Shown here one piece after another: positions 1 to 10,020 of a DNA stretch of 64,000 nucleotides. The stretch spans positions 21,521,501 to 21,585,500 of the forward strand of contig NC_088310.1 of assembly GCF_910592395.1 (NCBI RefSeq), in the 5' to 3' direction. Positions within the stretch are counted from its first letter, which is position 1. Every line of letters begins with the position of its first letter. Origin of the DNA: Lineus longissimus (taxonomy: Eukaryota; Nemertea; Pilidiophora; Heteronemertea; Lineidae). The notes under the pieces were generated by a model, which was not told where the DNA came from, did not search any database, and worked only from the letters and a program-made list of their open reading frames with translations. Both the position numbers and the translations under genes were made by a program.

Positions 1-15
1 TAGCTGAGGCAATAC

Positions 16-2385
16 CTTTCTTCTTTTTTTGATTTTTTGAAGATTTTGAAGCTGAAAATATGAAAGAAAAGTTGACAATTGCTGCTTTTATCGTGAACCA
101 ATCAAGACTTCAAAATAGGATAATCATTAACCAAAGGAATCATCACGTCTCACATTGAACTACATATCTCTGAACTCCTTGAATTAGAAAGTTTACTAAG
201 ATCTTTTTAAGTGAAAATCTTACTCTCATTTGCAAGACCCAAATAAACACTATTTTCTATCTTGCAACTGGCATAATGTGGCCTTTGAAGGTGATTCGCC
301 ATTGGCAGCCATTTCTTGAAAGTCACTACACAATAATGATTTTCTCAATCTTCCTGTGGACTCAATTAAATTCTAGTCAAATCACATTAAATGCCAACCT
401 GTCATTCTTCTTTTCCTGGCATGGATTGGTTCAGCGGTGAATTTGACTTTCGCACCTGAAATTTTAATTCAATCATTGGCGATATGATAGAAATTCAGAT
501 ATTAATTATGATATGTGATGATGGAAAATATAAAAGACCACCTACAGTTTGCTTTCCCATGACAAAGTTTTTGTGGGTATGATTATGACTGTAACTTACT
601 GTACACATGTCTGGGATACACATCACATTGCAATAATGCAACCACAGCAGATAGATGATATAACTCCTCTTTTTTAAAGACAGTTTGTAATACATTGTAT
701 TAGTTTAGACTAGTTGACTGTGCTATGCTGTAAGTAACAACCCATTTTCTTGAACTTACCTTCAGATTCCTTAACAATCTTTTCAACATGCTCCCGCAAG
801 TGAGAACAGACCAACTGCCTAGCCCTTGTCTCATTCCCAAAACTTGAGAAGTTTGCAAAGCACTTATTAGGTTGCAGGTAGCAGGTAAAAGTATAGTTCC
901 TCTTCAGCTCATTAGATGTCATATCAGCAAAGAGATTAACAAGGGCTTTGTCTGACAACAAGCGGATCTGGTCCAAGTTGAGAACTTCCATGGATTGGAC
1001 ATTTCTTAGGGTGAGCTGTAAAAGATCAAAAGATTGTTCACTACATTACCAGTACTACTACTACATGTATTAATATTATCATGAAGTTAAGACTCAAAGT
1101 CAAAGAGTTGGTTGTTTTCTGAAAGTATCTTTGAATTGAAGTCAATAACTTAATGATCATATCCGAATGACATCTGACTTGTTCTTATGGTAAAGCCAAA
1201 GTCTTACTCTTAATCTAATGTCCCCTAGTATATGGAGAAAAGCCATACCATCTGTTTTGTGACCTGTTGCTGCACAGCAATGATGGTGGTGTCATGTGGT
1301 GATGCTACTACCAGTTTTAGTTTTGTTTTACCTTTTTATTCAAGCCATACACTGGCTCCTTTTCCAGTTTCTCTGATGCAACCATAGCTAGGACATCAAG
1401 GGACAGAGAACCTGGATTTGTCTTGGACACCTCCTTTTTGATTCCATCTGTGTCATCCTGTTCAGCTGTGCTCCCCTGTGTCATCATCTCATCTGATGTT
1501 TCTTCTTGTGAAGATGGATCATCGCAACTTGCAGCAGATGAATCTCTTGATGCCACTTTTCTCCTCCTCAAGTTGAGTTCAGAAGGTTCAACATCAATGC
1601 TTTGATCTTCCTCCTTCACCTTTTTTGACTTTTTTGGTTGCTTCTTTGGATCAGATCCTGAATTTAAGATAAAAGAAATTTAGTCCCATCTGGCATCGAG
1701 GCATCTCATCAAACACGTACAAATGGTCAAATGTTTCAAAATCAAATAGATATAGGGCCTCTAGCCGGATAGTCCAAGTACCTAGATGGGACTGATTGAT
1801 GCTTACAAAACAAATTCTGATTGTGAATGTCTCCTTGGTCTAAATAAGTAAATTATTAAAAAATGCTATGAGCCAATTAAGCTGCTCTATTGTCAAATAA
1901 CTCAAAAGCCAAAACAATGATATGAATATGATTCAATCCATGCAATGCATGCTGATATTGCTGTCTGCACGCTGGCCGCCATATTGAATTTACGACGACA
2001 CATTGGGCCAAAATGTCATTAGTTCAAGTGTCCAAAACGGTGATCTTAAACATATAATTACTTCATGAAATCAAAACACATTGACAACAAAACTCCAAGC
2101 ACATAATGAATGAATCAATAGCGGGGATCACGGCCGTTTTACACCGAATTCTGGTGCGAATTACCACTGAAAACAAAGTAAAAATCTGAAATCCAAAAAG
2201 TAGCAGCCGAATTTTTCTCAACATTTGGTTGGCTTATATACGACCAGTTCAACATCAGCAAGGCAAAGATCGTGCTGTAACATTAGATAAACATATATGC
2301 AATGTAATAAACTGCACATACTTAGTGTTGCCGACTTTTTAGGGGCCTTTTTTCCCGTTTTACCTCGCCGTTTTTTCGACGCCAT
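16..2385 (-). CDS. Unidentified Lys/Ser-rich nuclear-type protein, 5' part (four exons, continues off the left edge)
   Basis: Exons by eye, read right to left: 2385-2322, 1657-1332, 1015-760 and 51-16. All have GT donors and AG acceptors, and the reading frame is kept at every junction. The start is the ATG at 2385 (MASKKRRGKTGKK), giving a very basic first exon. The second exon is acidic and serine-rich. The third carries the only fold-like segment: LDQIRLLSDKALVNLF followed by a Cys/His pattern C-x6-C-x19-H-x3-H (YTFTC...NKCF...CSHLREHVEK). This resembles a divergent zinc-binding finger, but I do not recognise the family. The fourth exon is Lys-rich; it may end at 16 on a weak GTATTG donor or run past the window edge. 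A nuclear or chromatin role is inferred only from composition. It lies head to head with the zinc-finger gene. Confidence 0.7.
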
Positions 2386-3586
2386 TTTTGCTCTGGCTCA
2401 GCTGTCTGCTTCCTACCTCATTCCACTCAGCAGAAATAAGGAGTATATTTTTATCATAAAACTTTACAATACGTCTACTTTACTATATTTACCTGGCATA
2501 AACCTCAGTATTTTTTTTAAATATTGATATTAATCATTACGTTGACAATCAACTTGGCATCGATTGTCTTTATTTCCATGTGGGACGTGTAAAATATCGG
2601 ACAGTATAAACTGAGGTAAAAGTACTTTTTCTTGAGGCTTATATCTTTATCATGAGGACACGATACAACGTGTACTTAGTCTCTATGGTGTTTTATGGGA
2701 CCAAACTTGCTATCTGGAGCTCAGAAATAGCTTTAAATTCAGTAAAGCCTCAGATTGAACAAATTGAGTTTTGGTCACGTGACATCTGTAAGGCCATCAT
2801 GGCGGTTCTTGCAGATGATAAATTTTAGTGTACTTATTTTTTCCTATGTTCCTACCTCTATTTCTCTCAGATCTGACGTCCGTGATCTGTAATATCAATG
2901 AGAAAGATCTACTTAATCGTCTGAACCCAATGATGTACGGGAAAAACAAAGATCGTGCCAACACAGTGGGAGCAAATGTTAGTAAAATCACTGCAGTGGT
3001 CACTTGTCCCAGGCCAGCCATGTACATGGCCTGTACACATAATGCACGCACTTGCACTGTGTATTTTTGCAGTGTCCAGCTAGCAGCCATGATTGACCCA
3101 GTGTCAGTGAGTGTCAGCTAGCTGTCATGTTTGCTGAAGATTGACTTCACCTATTGACCTGATATTTCATAATTAGTTGTGACAAAAGTTCTTTCTGACT
3201 TCTCTTTTGCCAGATTTTTGTTAGTTTTTCATTTTATGCTCTGCATGGGCTGGGCCAAAATACTTAGCGACAGCGTCTCTCGTCTGACTCAAAACTACGA
3301 CTTTTTAGCATACGATTAACATCCAACAATATATTATTGCCAACTTGTGTGTACTGGCACCATTTCTTCATGACGACGTCAAAGTGGTGATAAAATTATC
3401 ATGCAAAATGTTTCAATTGATTTGATACCTGACCTTAAATAGATTAGAGTTAGGCCTATCTCATCTCAGCAATGCAGCCGGATTAGATTAAAAGTAATTT
3501 GGCCAATGGGCAAAAATCATAAAATCTCCCCATTCATCATATTGCAAATTCATTTATATTTATTTTCTTTAATTGTCTCCTTTCAG
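2386..3586. promoter_or_regulatory. Head-to-head intergenic interval between the minus-strand gene and the zinc-finger gene
   Basis: This 1.2-kb interval separates the minus-strand ATG at 2385 from the splice acceptor of the zinc-finger exon at 3587. A palindromic E-box GTCACGTGAC lies at 2774-2783. An ATCATGGCGG word resembling a YY1 site follows at 2796-2805. Both motif types are common close to animal transcription starts, so the zinc-finger gene probably starts near 2.8 kb with a non-coding first exon. The short open frames on both strands here have no coding character that I can see. The exact start sites are not visible. Confidence 0.4.
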
Positions 3587-3657
3587 AATCAAGGGTCAAG
3601 CTTGCCAGTCTCCATGGCAGTCTCTGGATTACCACAAGGACAGCTGTGAACTGTGTC

Positions 3658-6600
3658 ATGTCTGGGATGGGCTTCCCTGGCCCAGGTTGTGGCCCAACCA
3701 ACCATAATCCAATGAACCAAGCTCCAAATTTCGTCAGCCATATGATGAAGCCCATTGGTATGGACATGACTCCTCCTCAACTAAACCCGTGCGCAACTGG
3801 AACTTGTTGTGGCAGTTCTTGTACATTTGACTGTCTTTGCCACTTGATTGATTCAGATGCAAAGGGCATTGATGTCGATGACATATACCAAGTTTTAGGC
3901 AGAGATGTGCTCAAATCTAGTGTCCTTGATGATATCGACCTGTACTTGGAATGTGATGATGACAATGTGTACACCAAAGCTATGCCTTCTAAGCCTGGTA
4001 TGGAAAGCACAAAACCAAAGAACTCGCAAGAACCTTTCAAATTCAAATTTTCATTTCCAACAAACACCACTCCTCCTGTTTCTGACTCAAAGAAATCTTT
4101 TGTTTGTGAATTTTGTTCACAATCTTTCATCAAAGACCACCTCTTGAAAAATCATCAAGCTAAATCCCACAATGTGAAGGACTTGTTTCCTTGTCCACAG
4201 TGTGCATACAGGGGTCAGCAACATGCACATCTTCAGAAACACATCAAAAGAATGCACAAGAAGTCATCGCAGTCAGATGACAGTTCAAACAATCTTTCGC
4301 AGAATGTAGCAGTTGTACCTCCAAAAAGTGCTATTGAACCAGCAGACATGTCTGAGCAGTCTTCGCTAGCTTCAAACATGCCTGATACTTTGCAGCAGTG
4401 TAATCCCACAACAGATATAAAAAAGCCAAGTGAGGACTGGCCACCGCTGTCTAATAATAACAAGCCAATTGCAGCTCGTATTCAAGGTACAGCAAATCTC
4501 CCACAGAGTAACATCAACCAAGGGAACGTGAATGTGGTTCAGTTTGGTAAGGCAGATGCTTTTCCTCAACTCCCTCAACAACCTGAGTCACAGGAGCAAA
4601 AAGTGCCTGTGGCTTACAACCGTCGGCAGTCAACTTCGTCGCGAAGCTTTGGAACTGAACCGTCACCTGATCCGCGAAGTGTGCCCGAATGCTCACCAAG
4701 ACCAGGTAGTCGACAGTCTGGCCATGAAAGTAGCAATGATTTTTCAATCTTGGATATTTCAAATAACACTTTCAAAGTAGCTGAAACCGCAACATTTTTG
4801 CCAGGGGAATCCCTTCTTGCTCAACTGGAAGGCCCTGATATTTATGGATCACCTAAAGTTGACCAAGTTCCATTTGCTGTGCCATCTCCTCATAGTTTAC
4901 TGGTACACACACCTACTTCAGCATCGCCTGGAGTACCTATGGCATTGGGACAAGTACATGACAGACCTCCTGTTTTGAATCGCGCACAAACATTTCCTCC
5001 TGGTAGGGCAATACTGCCTGGGAATGTAAGTGTTATTAATCAAGCCATTGCTGTGGCATCAAGTTGCCCACCTAGAATTGCTCCAACACCACCAGAAATA
5101 TTGGAGCAGAAGCGTCGAAAGATGTCACCAGGACCTTATGCCAGTGGACGGAATTCAGCATTGAGTGTTGGTGCCAACAGCCAGGGATTCGCTTCTCCAT
5201 CCCCCACAAGTTGTGTTCCTCAAATAGTTCCTACAACTCCCGACTTTTCTCGGCCTCCAATGTCACCTATGTCACAGGCTAGTAGTCAGCATTCTTCACC
5301 GACGTTTGGACATGTGAACCAAAGATTCTTGTCCCCTTCACCAACGGTCTCTCAGCCAAGGGCTCTGCCAACACCTCCAGAGATTATCCGACATCGGGTG
5401 TCCCCAACCCAAAGAGGTCATCATTACCAAGCATCGAGTGCAATAAATGTTGGGGGATTGAATGCCGGTTTTCCAGTGCAGTCGCCTCCTGTAGGTTTCC
5501 CGAGAATGATGCAGGGGCCTTCTCCTACAGGAGTTCCTGGAAAACAAATGAATTATCATGACTATCAGCAATTGCACCTCCCTCACCCTTCCACCGTGCC
5601 AAGGAATGCAAATCCACAGCTTGATCCACATCAGCCCCGCATGACTCCAGCTAACCCTGCGCGTTTTCCACCAGCTACTTACCAACCCTCGATACAAGCA
5701 CATCATGTCATCAGTGAACAGCAACAATATAGTCCTAATATTCATCCTGGTCAGTTCAACCCTGGACAGCAGTTTTATCCTCCGAATGGACTGGGATTTC
5801 AAGGACAGTACAACGAGTTACCTCGATATCCCCATGGTGGCCCTAGGTATCCACCTCGTATGCCACTTGGTGTTCAAGGACAGCATGTCAGTAATACCCA
5901 AAGATCTGGTCCTGGTCCCAGTCCTCCTTATCTATCGCCAACTGGACCGCAGAGTCCAAGGATGAACCCAAACCAAAGATTCATCACAGCTGGTCCCGAG
6001 GCTGGTTTTCCACCCCAAGTGCAAAGCCAGATGTACAGCTCAAGACAACAGCAGCCGATGCAAAGGTTTACTTATCCAGTACAGAGGCACCCTTACAGAG
6101 TTCCTTATGATGGAGGCGGCCAATTGCAGGGAATGGGGCAACCTCAGGGTAATAGTATCATGCAAACTGTTCCACGTACTAATTTACCACAAGGAGTAAC
6201 TGGTTTTCCCATGCAACAAACTAGACCAAGTATGATTATTCGTGTTCAAAATCCCAACCAATCAAACCAGGCAATGATGGCACAGGGCAGAAATGTAGGT
6301 TACATATCGGGACAGGAACAAATATACCGCCAACCTCACCAAACTAGTTCTATGGAATTTCGTTCACCTATTCATAGCTCACCAGAAGGGAATGTTCCTT
6401 CAGGACAAGTGATGTCTGCCTCAGGGATGACCAGTCCACAAGTTTCACAGGGTAGCGCTGCTAATGTGGCAAGTCATAGCAATATCAGTCTGCTGTTGAA
6501 TTCAGGACTTCCTCATAGTCATGGTAATACTGTGCTAGCTCAGCAATTGACGAACATTGGGGACAATAGCAGTGGTGGGAATAAGCATGTACTTTGTCAG

Positions 6601-7887
6601 AATGCATTATCGGAGAGGAGCAGGAGGACAAAATCTAATCATATTGAAGCTGATGTGCGGGAGGTTAAGAGTGTCAATCAGGAAAATGCTTCTCCGCTTT
6701 CGAATCCATCATTTGATCCATCTGTTAAACACAGAGCTTCAAGGCATACAGAATTTCATACCAAAACTGTGGATGAGCAGAATAAAGTTACCGCTGATGC
6801 AATGGATGTCAATGAAGATAACAACATGGCTCCAGAAATTACAGATAAAACAATTGTGTCAGTTTTGGGGGGTAAAGAAAAGAGTAATGCAAATGAAAAT
6901 AATGTATCCATTGATAAGCGTTCTGCTGATGATAGAGTAAATGATAAAATAAACTGGTTACTCCTCCAGTGTGGTGTCAATAAAAAGTCTGATAGTAAAA
7001 GTGGAAATTCAGAAGTGTGTCGTTTGGAGATAAAAACTAGCGAGGAGGAAATAGGGCCAGTTGTACATATCATGGAAACTCAGGAAGTTGAAGGTGAAAT
7101 GGAAAATATTCTTGACGATATTTCTCGCAGTGAATCGGATGCAACCCAATCGGACTCGGTTTTGCCGGTGATGAGTCCACAGATGAACGACGAGGTGTTC
7201 TCACCTCCGAGTAACAATCTGGACAACTCGCCACCTAAACTCTCTCGGATCGATTTTCCGAGTAATGACACGAGTGATTTTAAGTGTGAAAAATGTGATT
7301 ACGTGTGTGCAAGTAAACAGTTGCTTAAGTCACATGAACGACATAAGCATGATCCAAATAGAAACGTTTACAAGTGTGAAACATGTCAAGTTGAACTAAA
7401 GCAGAAGGCTTCGTATGAAAGTCACATGGCAAAACATAATGGGGAATTTAAGTATGAGTGTCATGTGTGCCATAAATTATTTGTAAATCGCTTAAGTTTT
7501 AATCTCCATCTTAAAACTCACAGCACAGAGCGCCCATTTAAGTGTGGCATGGACATGTGCAACAAAGCATTCAGGACCAAGTCCGATTTAAATGAGCATG
7601 AAAAGGTGGTTCATGGCGAGAGAATTCATAAATGTTCATATGCAGGATGTGAGAAAAGCTACACGTTAGAAAAAGATCTCAAAGCACATCAAGTCGGCCA
7701 TACAATAGCGCTCAAGTGCTCATGGCCGAGATGCCGGAAAACATTCAGGGACAGGTTCAATTTGAACAACCACTACAAGACGCATACGAAAGAAAAGCCT
7801 ATCGAATGTCTACATTGTGATTTCAGATGTATCCAGAGAACCTCACTTGAGTCTCATATGAAAAATCATCACCTGGGTTCTGCATAA
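3658..7887 (+). CDS. Large C2H2 zinc-finger protein, 2 + 7 fingers around a Pro/Gln-rich middle
   Basis: A single open frame of about 1,409 codons follows a good acceptor (tcctttcag, exon from 3587). The frame is open back to the acceptor, but the first in-frame ATG is at 3658; an upstream coding exon is not excluded. Residues 45-61 hold a six-cysteine cluster (CATGTCCGSSCTFDCLC). Two C2H2 fingers follow at about 148-205. Residues 210-1200 are low-complexity, rich in Pro, Gln, Ser and Asn, with three PTPPEI-like motifs near 476, 525 and 571. Seven C2H2 fingers occupy about 1208-1405; fingers 4-6 have C-x4-C spacing, as in TFIIIA-type fingers. The protein stops just after the last finger. It is presumably a nuclear DNA-binding regulator. 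The orthologue is not recognised. Confidence 0.85.
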   Translation: MSGMGFPGPGCGPTNHNPMNQAPNFVSHMMKPIGMDMTPPQLNPCATGTCCGSSCTFDCLCHLIDSDAKGIDVDDIYQVLGRDVLKSSVLDDIDLYLECDDDNVYTKAMPSKPGMESTKPKNSQEPFKFKFSFPTNTTPPVSDSKKSFVCEFCSQSFIKDHLLKNHQAKSHNVKDLFPCPQCAYRGQQHAHLQKHIKRMHKKSSQSDDSSNNLSQNVAVVPPKSAIEPADMSEQSSLASNMPDTLQQCNPTTDIKKPSEDWPPLSNNNKPIAARIQGTANLPQSNINQGNVNVVQFGKADAFPQLPQQPESQEQKVPVAYNRRQSTSSRSFGTEPSPDPRSVPECSPRPGSRQSGHESSNDFSILDISNNTFKVAETATFLPGESLLAQLEGPDIYGSPKVDQVPFAVPSPHSLLVHTPTSASPGVPMALGQVHDRPPVLNRAQTFPPGRAILPGNVSVINQAIAVASSCPPRIAPTPPEILEQKRRKMSPGPYASGRNSALSVGANSQGFASPSPTSCVPQIVPTTPDFSRPPMSPMSQASSQHSSPTFGHVNQRFLSPSPTVSQPRALPTPPEIIRHRVSPTQRGHHYQASSAINVGGLNAGFPVQSPPVGFPRMMQGPSPTGVPGKQMNYHDYQQLHLPHPSTVPRNANPQLDPHQPRMTPANPARFPPATYQPSIQAHHVISEQQQYSPNIHPGQFNPGQQFYPPNGLGFQGQYNELPRYPHGGPRYPPRMPLGVQGQHVSNTQRSGPGPSPPYLSPTGPQSPRMNPNQRFITAGPEAGFPPQVQSQMYSSRQQQPMQRFTYPVQRHPYRVPYDGGGQLQGMGQPQGNSIMQTVPRTNLPQGVTGFPMQQTRPSMIIRVQNPNQSNQAMMAQGRNVGYISGQEQIYRQPHQTSSMEFRSPIHSSPEGNVPSGQVMSASGMTSPQVSQGSAANVASHSNISLLLNSGLPHSHGNTVLAQQLTNIGDNSSGGNKHVLCQNALSERSRRTKSNHIEADVREVKSVNQENASPLSNPSFDPSVKHRASRHTEFHTKTVDEQNKVTADAMDVNEDNNMAPEITDKTIVSVLGGKEKSNANENNVSIDKRSADDRVNDKINWLLLQCGVNKKSDSKSGNSEVCRLEIKTSEEEIGPVVHIMETQEVEGEMENILDDISRSESDATQSDSVLPVMSPQMNDEVFSPPSNNLDNSPPKLSRIDFPSNDTSDFKCEKCDYVCASKQLLKSHERHKHDPNRNVYKCETCQVELKQKASYESHMAKHNGEFKYECHVCHKLFVNRLSFNLHLKTHSTERPFKCGMDMCNKAFRTKSDLNEHEKVVHGERIHKCSYAGCEKSYTLEKDLKAHQVGHTIALKCSWPRCRKTFRDRFNLNNHYKTHTKEKPIECLHCDFRCIQRTSLESHMKNHHLGSA

Positions 7888-9580
7888 TGAGCTTGTCTGC
7901 TGCATACACATTGTATTTGTATAGAAGTTCATCCTGTTGAAAGCAGTGAATGTCCTTTCGAAACTGAAAAGCATTTTCCAGCTTCTGTTTAGCAAGCTGC
8001 CACTCGTACATCATACATGTATGTGAGAATAAGCCCAAGTGTGAGTCGTCTTTTTCTCCATGTTTTCGAAGTCATGGATCAAGGCTGACACTTGGAAAGG
8101 AAAAAACTTGCTCGTCTTCATCGATGTGACTTCTATAGCATCAGTGGGCTTCATCAGGAGTACAAATTTGTACACCCTTCTGTTTTGCAAGTTGAGAGAC
8201 TCTGGTTTCAGGTTGAGCTTGAGGTTTTCGAGTAATTAATAGTGTAGTACAAAAATGTACATCATCGATCATCTTCTAATTCAGATTGACTTGACTTTTT
8301 GCAAGTGTACTATTGTTCTGTTCAAGTTCTTTAGAATAGTGGTATGGCTTTTTGCCGGCCGTTCCTGTTGTCTCAAGTGAAATCAAGTGCTGTATTGTGG
8401 TTGTCACCCCCCTTTGATCCATTTCCAACTTCACCTCGACTACCAACTCCCCATAAAAAAACCCTGACCTACACGGGATACACTGATAGTATGCAAAAAT
8501 GTGCACTCATCAACTTGAACACATGTGTTGTAGTAGCATCATGGCATTGTGCCTGTAGCTCATGGTAAAAAAATTAGTTTTTTTGTCGCACTTGAATGTT
8601 GGCCGCAAACTTGTCACTTATGGAAGTGTTCGATGACATACCCACTAGTGAAATGAAAATATTATCCATAGAAGCTGCATCAATCAAAATATGAACAAAC
8701 GAAAAGCCACATTTCTCAAGAACTTCGACAAAACTATAGGGAGCAATAAGTCATGAGGGAAACTTGCATGTTTCCATGCATTATGCTTCATACTGTCCTT
8801 AGTCTACATGACTGTTGTGGTAGGAGAATGTAGTGCCTGTATGATATAAGTAATCTTCATTGTCTGTACATGAATGATAAATAACAAACCCTGTAATGAT
8901 TAGACCACACAAATTTTATCTTGCGAAGTGTCTGGTATAACTACTTAACTTTCCTTTCTGCATATCTTTACCTAAAACTGAGTCTTCCAGACAAGTTTTC
9001 AATTTTGGAAAAAATTGGTAGTAATTTTGTCCCATACAAATTCTTTCCAAACTGGTATCATTGCCCATTGTGTCTTCCTAGAAGAGGAGGGTTTTAGGGT
9101 AACTGAAAAACTACATGGAATAACAAGTGTAAGTTTATTAAAATTTGATTATGATTATTTACTGGAAATGGGTTACCCCAAATTGATGATCAATTGACTA
9201 AGTGACACTGTCACTGACATGATCTTTGTACAGGAAAGGCTGGTCCTTATGAGATTTAATAAGTTTTATAAATTTTTGTTAAGGATATTTCTCTCTGAAA
9301 GATTATAATACATGTTGCCATTTTGGCAATTGACATATGGAGGACGACAATGAAGTTTTTCGGCATTTTAAACAGGCTTCCTCTGCGTTCAGCTGGACAA
9401 TAAATAGTGGGCTGAATCCATAAATACTGGTTGAAAAATGCTTCAGTGGGATAAATTATTTGGTCGTCAATTTGGGCACATGTCATACATGTATCTGCTT
9501 GGAAGTTAGCGACAGTGCTATCAAAAGTCCTGACACAATGTAGTTGTCCTTCTCATAATACCTTTTACCTAGGTTTTGCT

Positions 9581-9604
9581 GCGTGTGTGTGTGTGTGCGT
9601 GTGT
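9581..9604. repeat. (GT)n microsatellite
   Basis: Interrupted GT dinucleotide run with one GC step. Confidence 0.85.
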
Positions 9605-9806
9605 CATCCATCATAGTATGTCATAACCAAACACCACTGGCACTGCAGCATTCCATGATGTATCAACTGGGGTAAAACGTATGTTTAAAATTTCCCAGCC
9701 TTGTGTGTTTTAGCACTCGGTATGAATTGGTTCACCCTTATTTCAGTGTCGTACAAACACTGCTCGATCAGCTTGAGAATTTCTTGGTTTACTATAATGA
9801 TAATAT

Positions 9807-9840
9807 CAAAAATATATAAAGCGAGCCTTATATATTTTTG
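9807..9840. repeat. AT-rich perfect hairpin, 13-bp arms
   Basis: CAAAAATATATAA at 9807-9819 is the exact reverse complement of 9828-9840, with an 8-base GC-richer loop. It sits just before the candidate polyadenylation signal of the zinc-finger gene. Confidence 0.7.
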
Positions 9841-10020
9841 CTAATATTTGTAGTATTTGTAGTGCTAATTTGCTTGCAACGAAGAGCATGCTGTGTCGAG
9901 GGGTCATAGACTTGTGCTTTTTGGGAAAAAGTTCTGAAGTGAAAATGGATTGATGTGTTCTCTTGACAAAATTTATTAGTAATGCTCAAGTTTAGAAATA
10001 AAATGATCATATAATATGGC

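Larger units (their letters stand above)
7888..10020 (+). other. Probable 3' UTR of the zinc-finger gene
   Basis: No coding exon is evident. The first clear AATAAA signal I found downstream is at 9997-10002, so the 3' UTR could be about 2.1 kb long. A (GT)n tract lies at 9581-9604 and an AT-rich hairpin at 9807-9840. The actual cleavage site cannot be seen. Confidence 0.35.

Noticed and set aside
2797-3121. Overlapping 97-codon frames on both strands
   Set aside because: Mirror-image frames in the intergenic promoter interval, with no splice partners and no recognisable protein features.
5338-5802. 154-codon minus-strand frame inside the zinc-finger gene
   Set aside because: A shadow of the Pro/Gln-rich coding exon; the plus strand is clearly the real frame.
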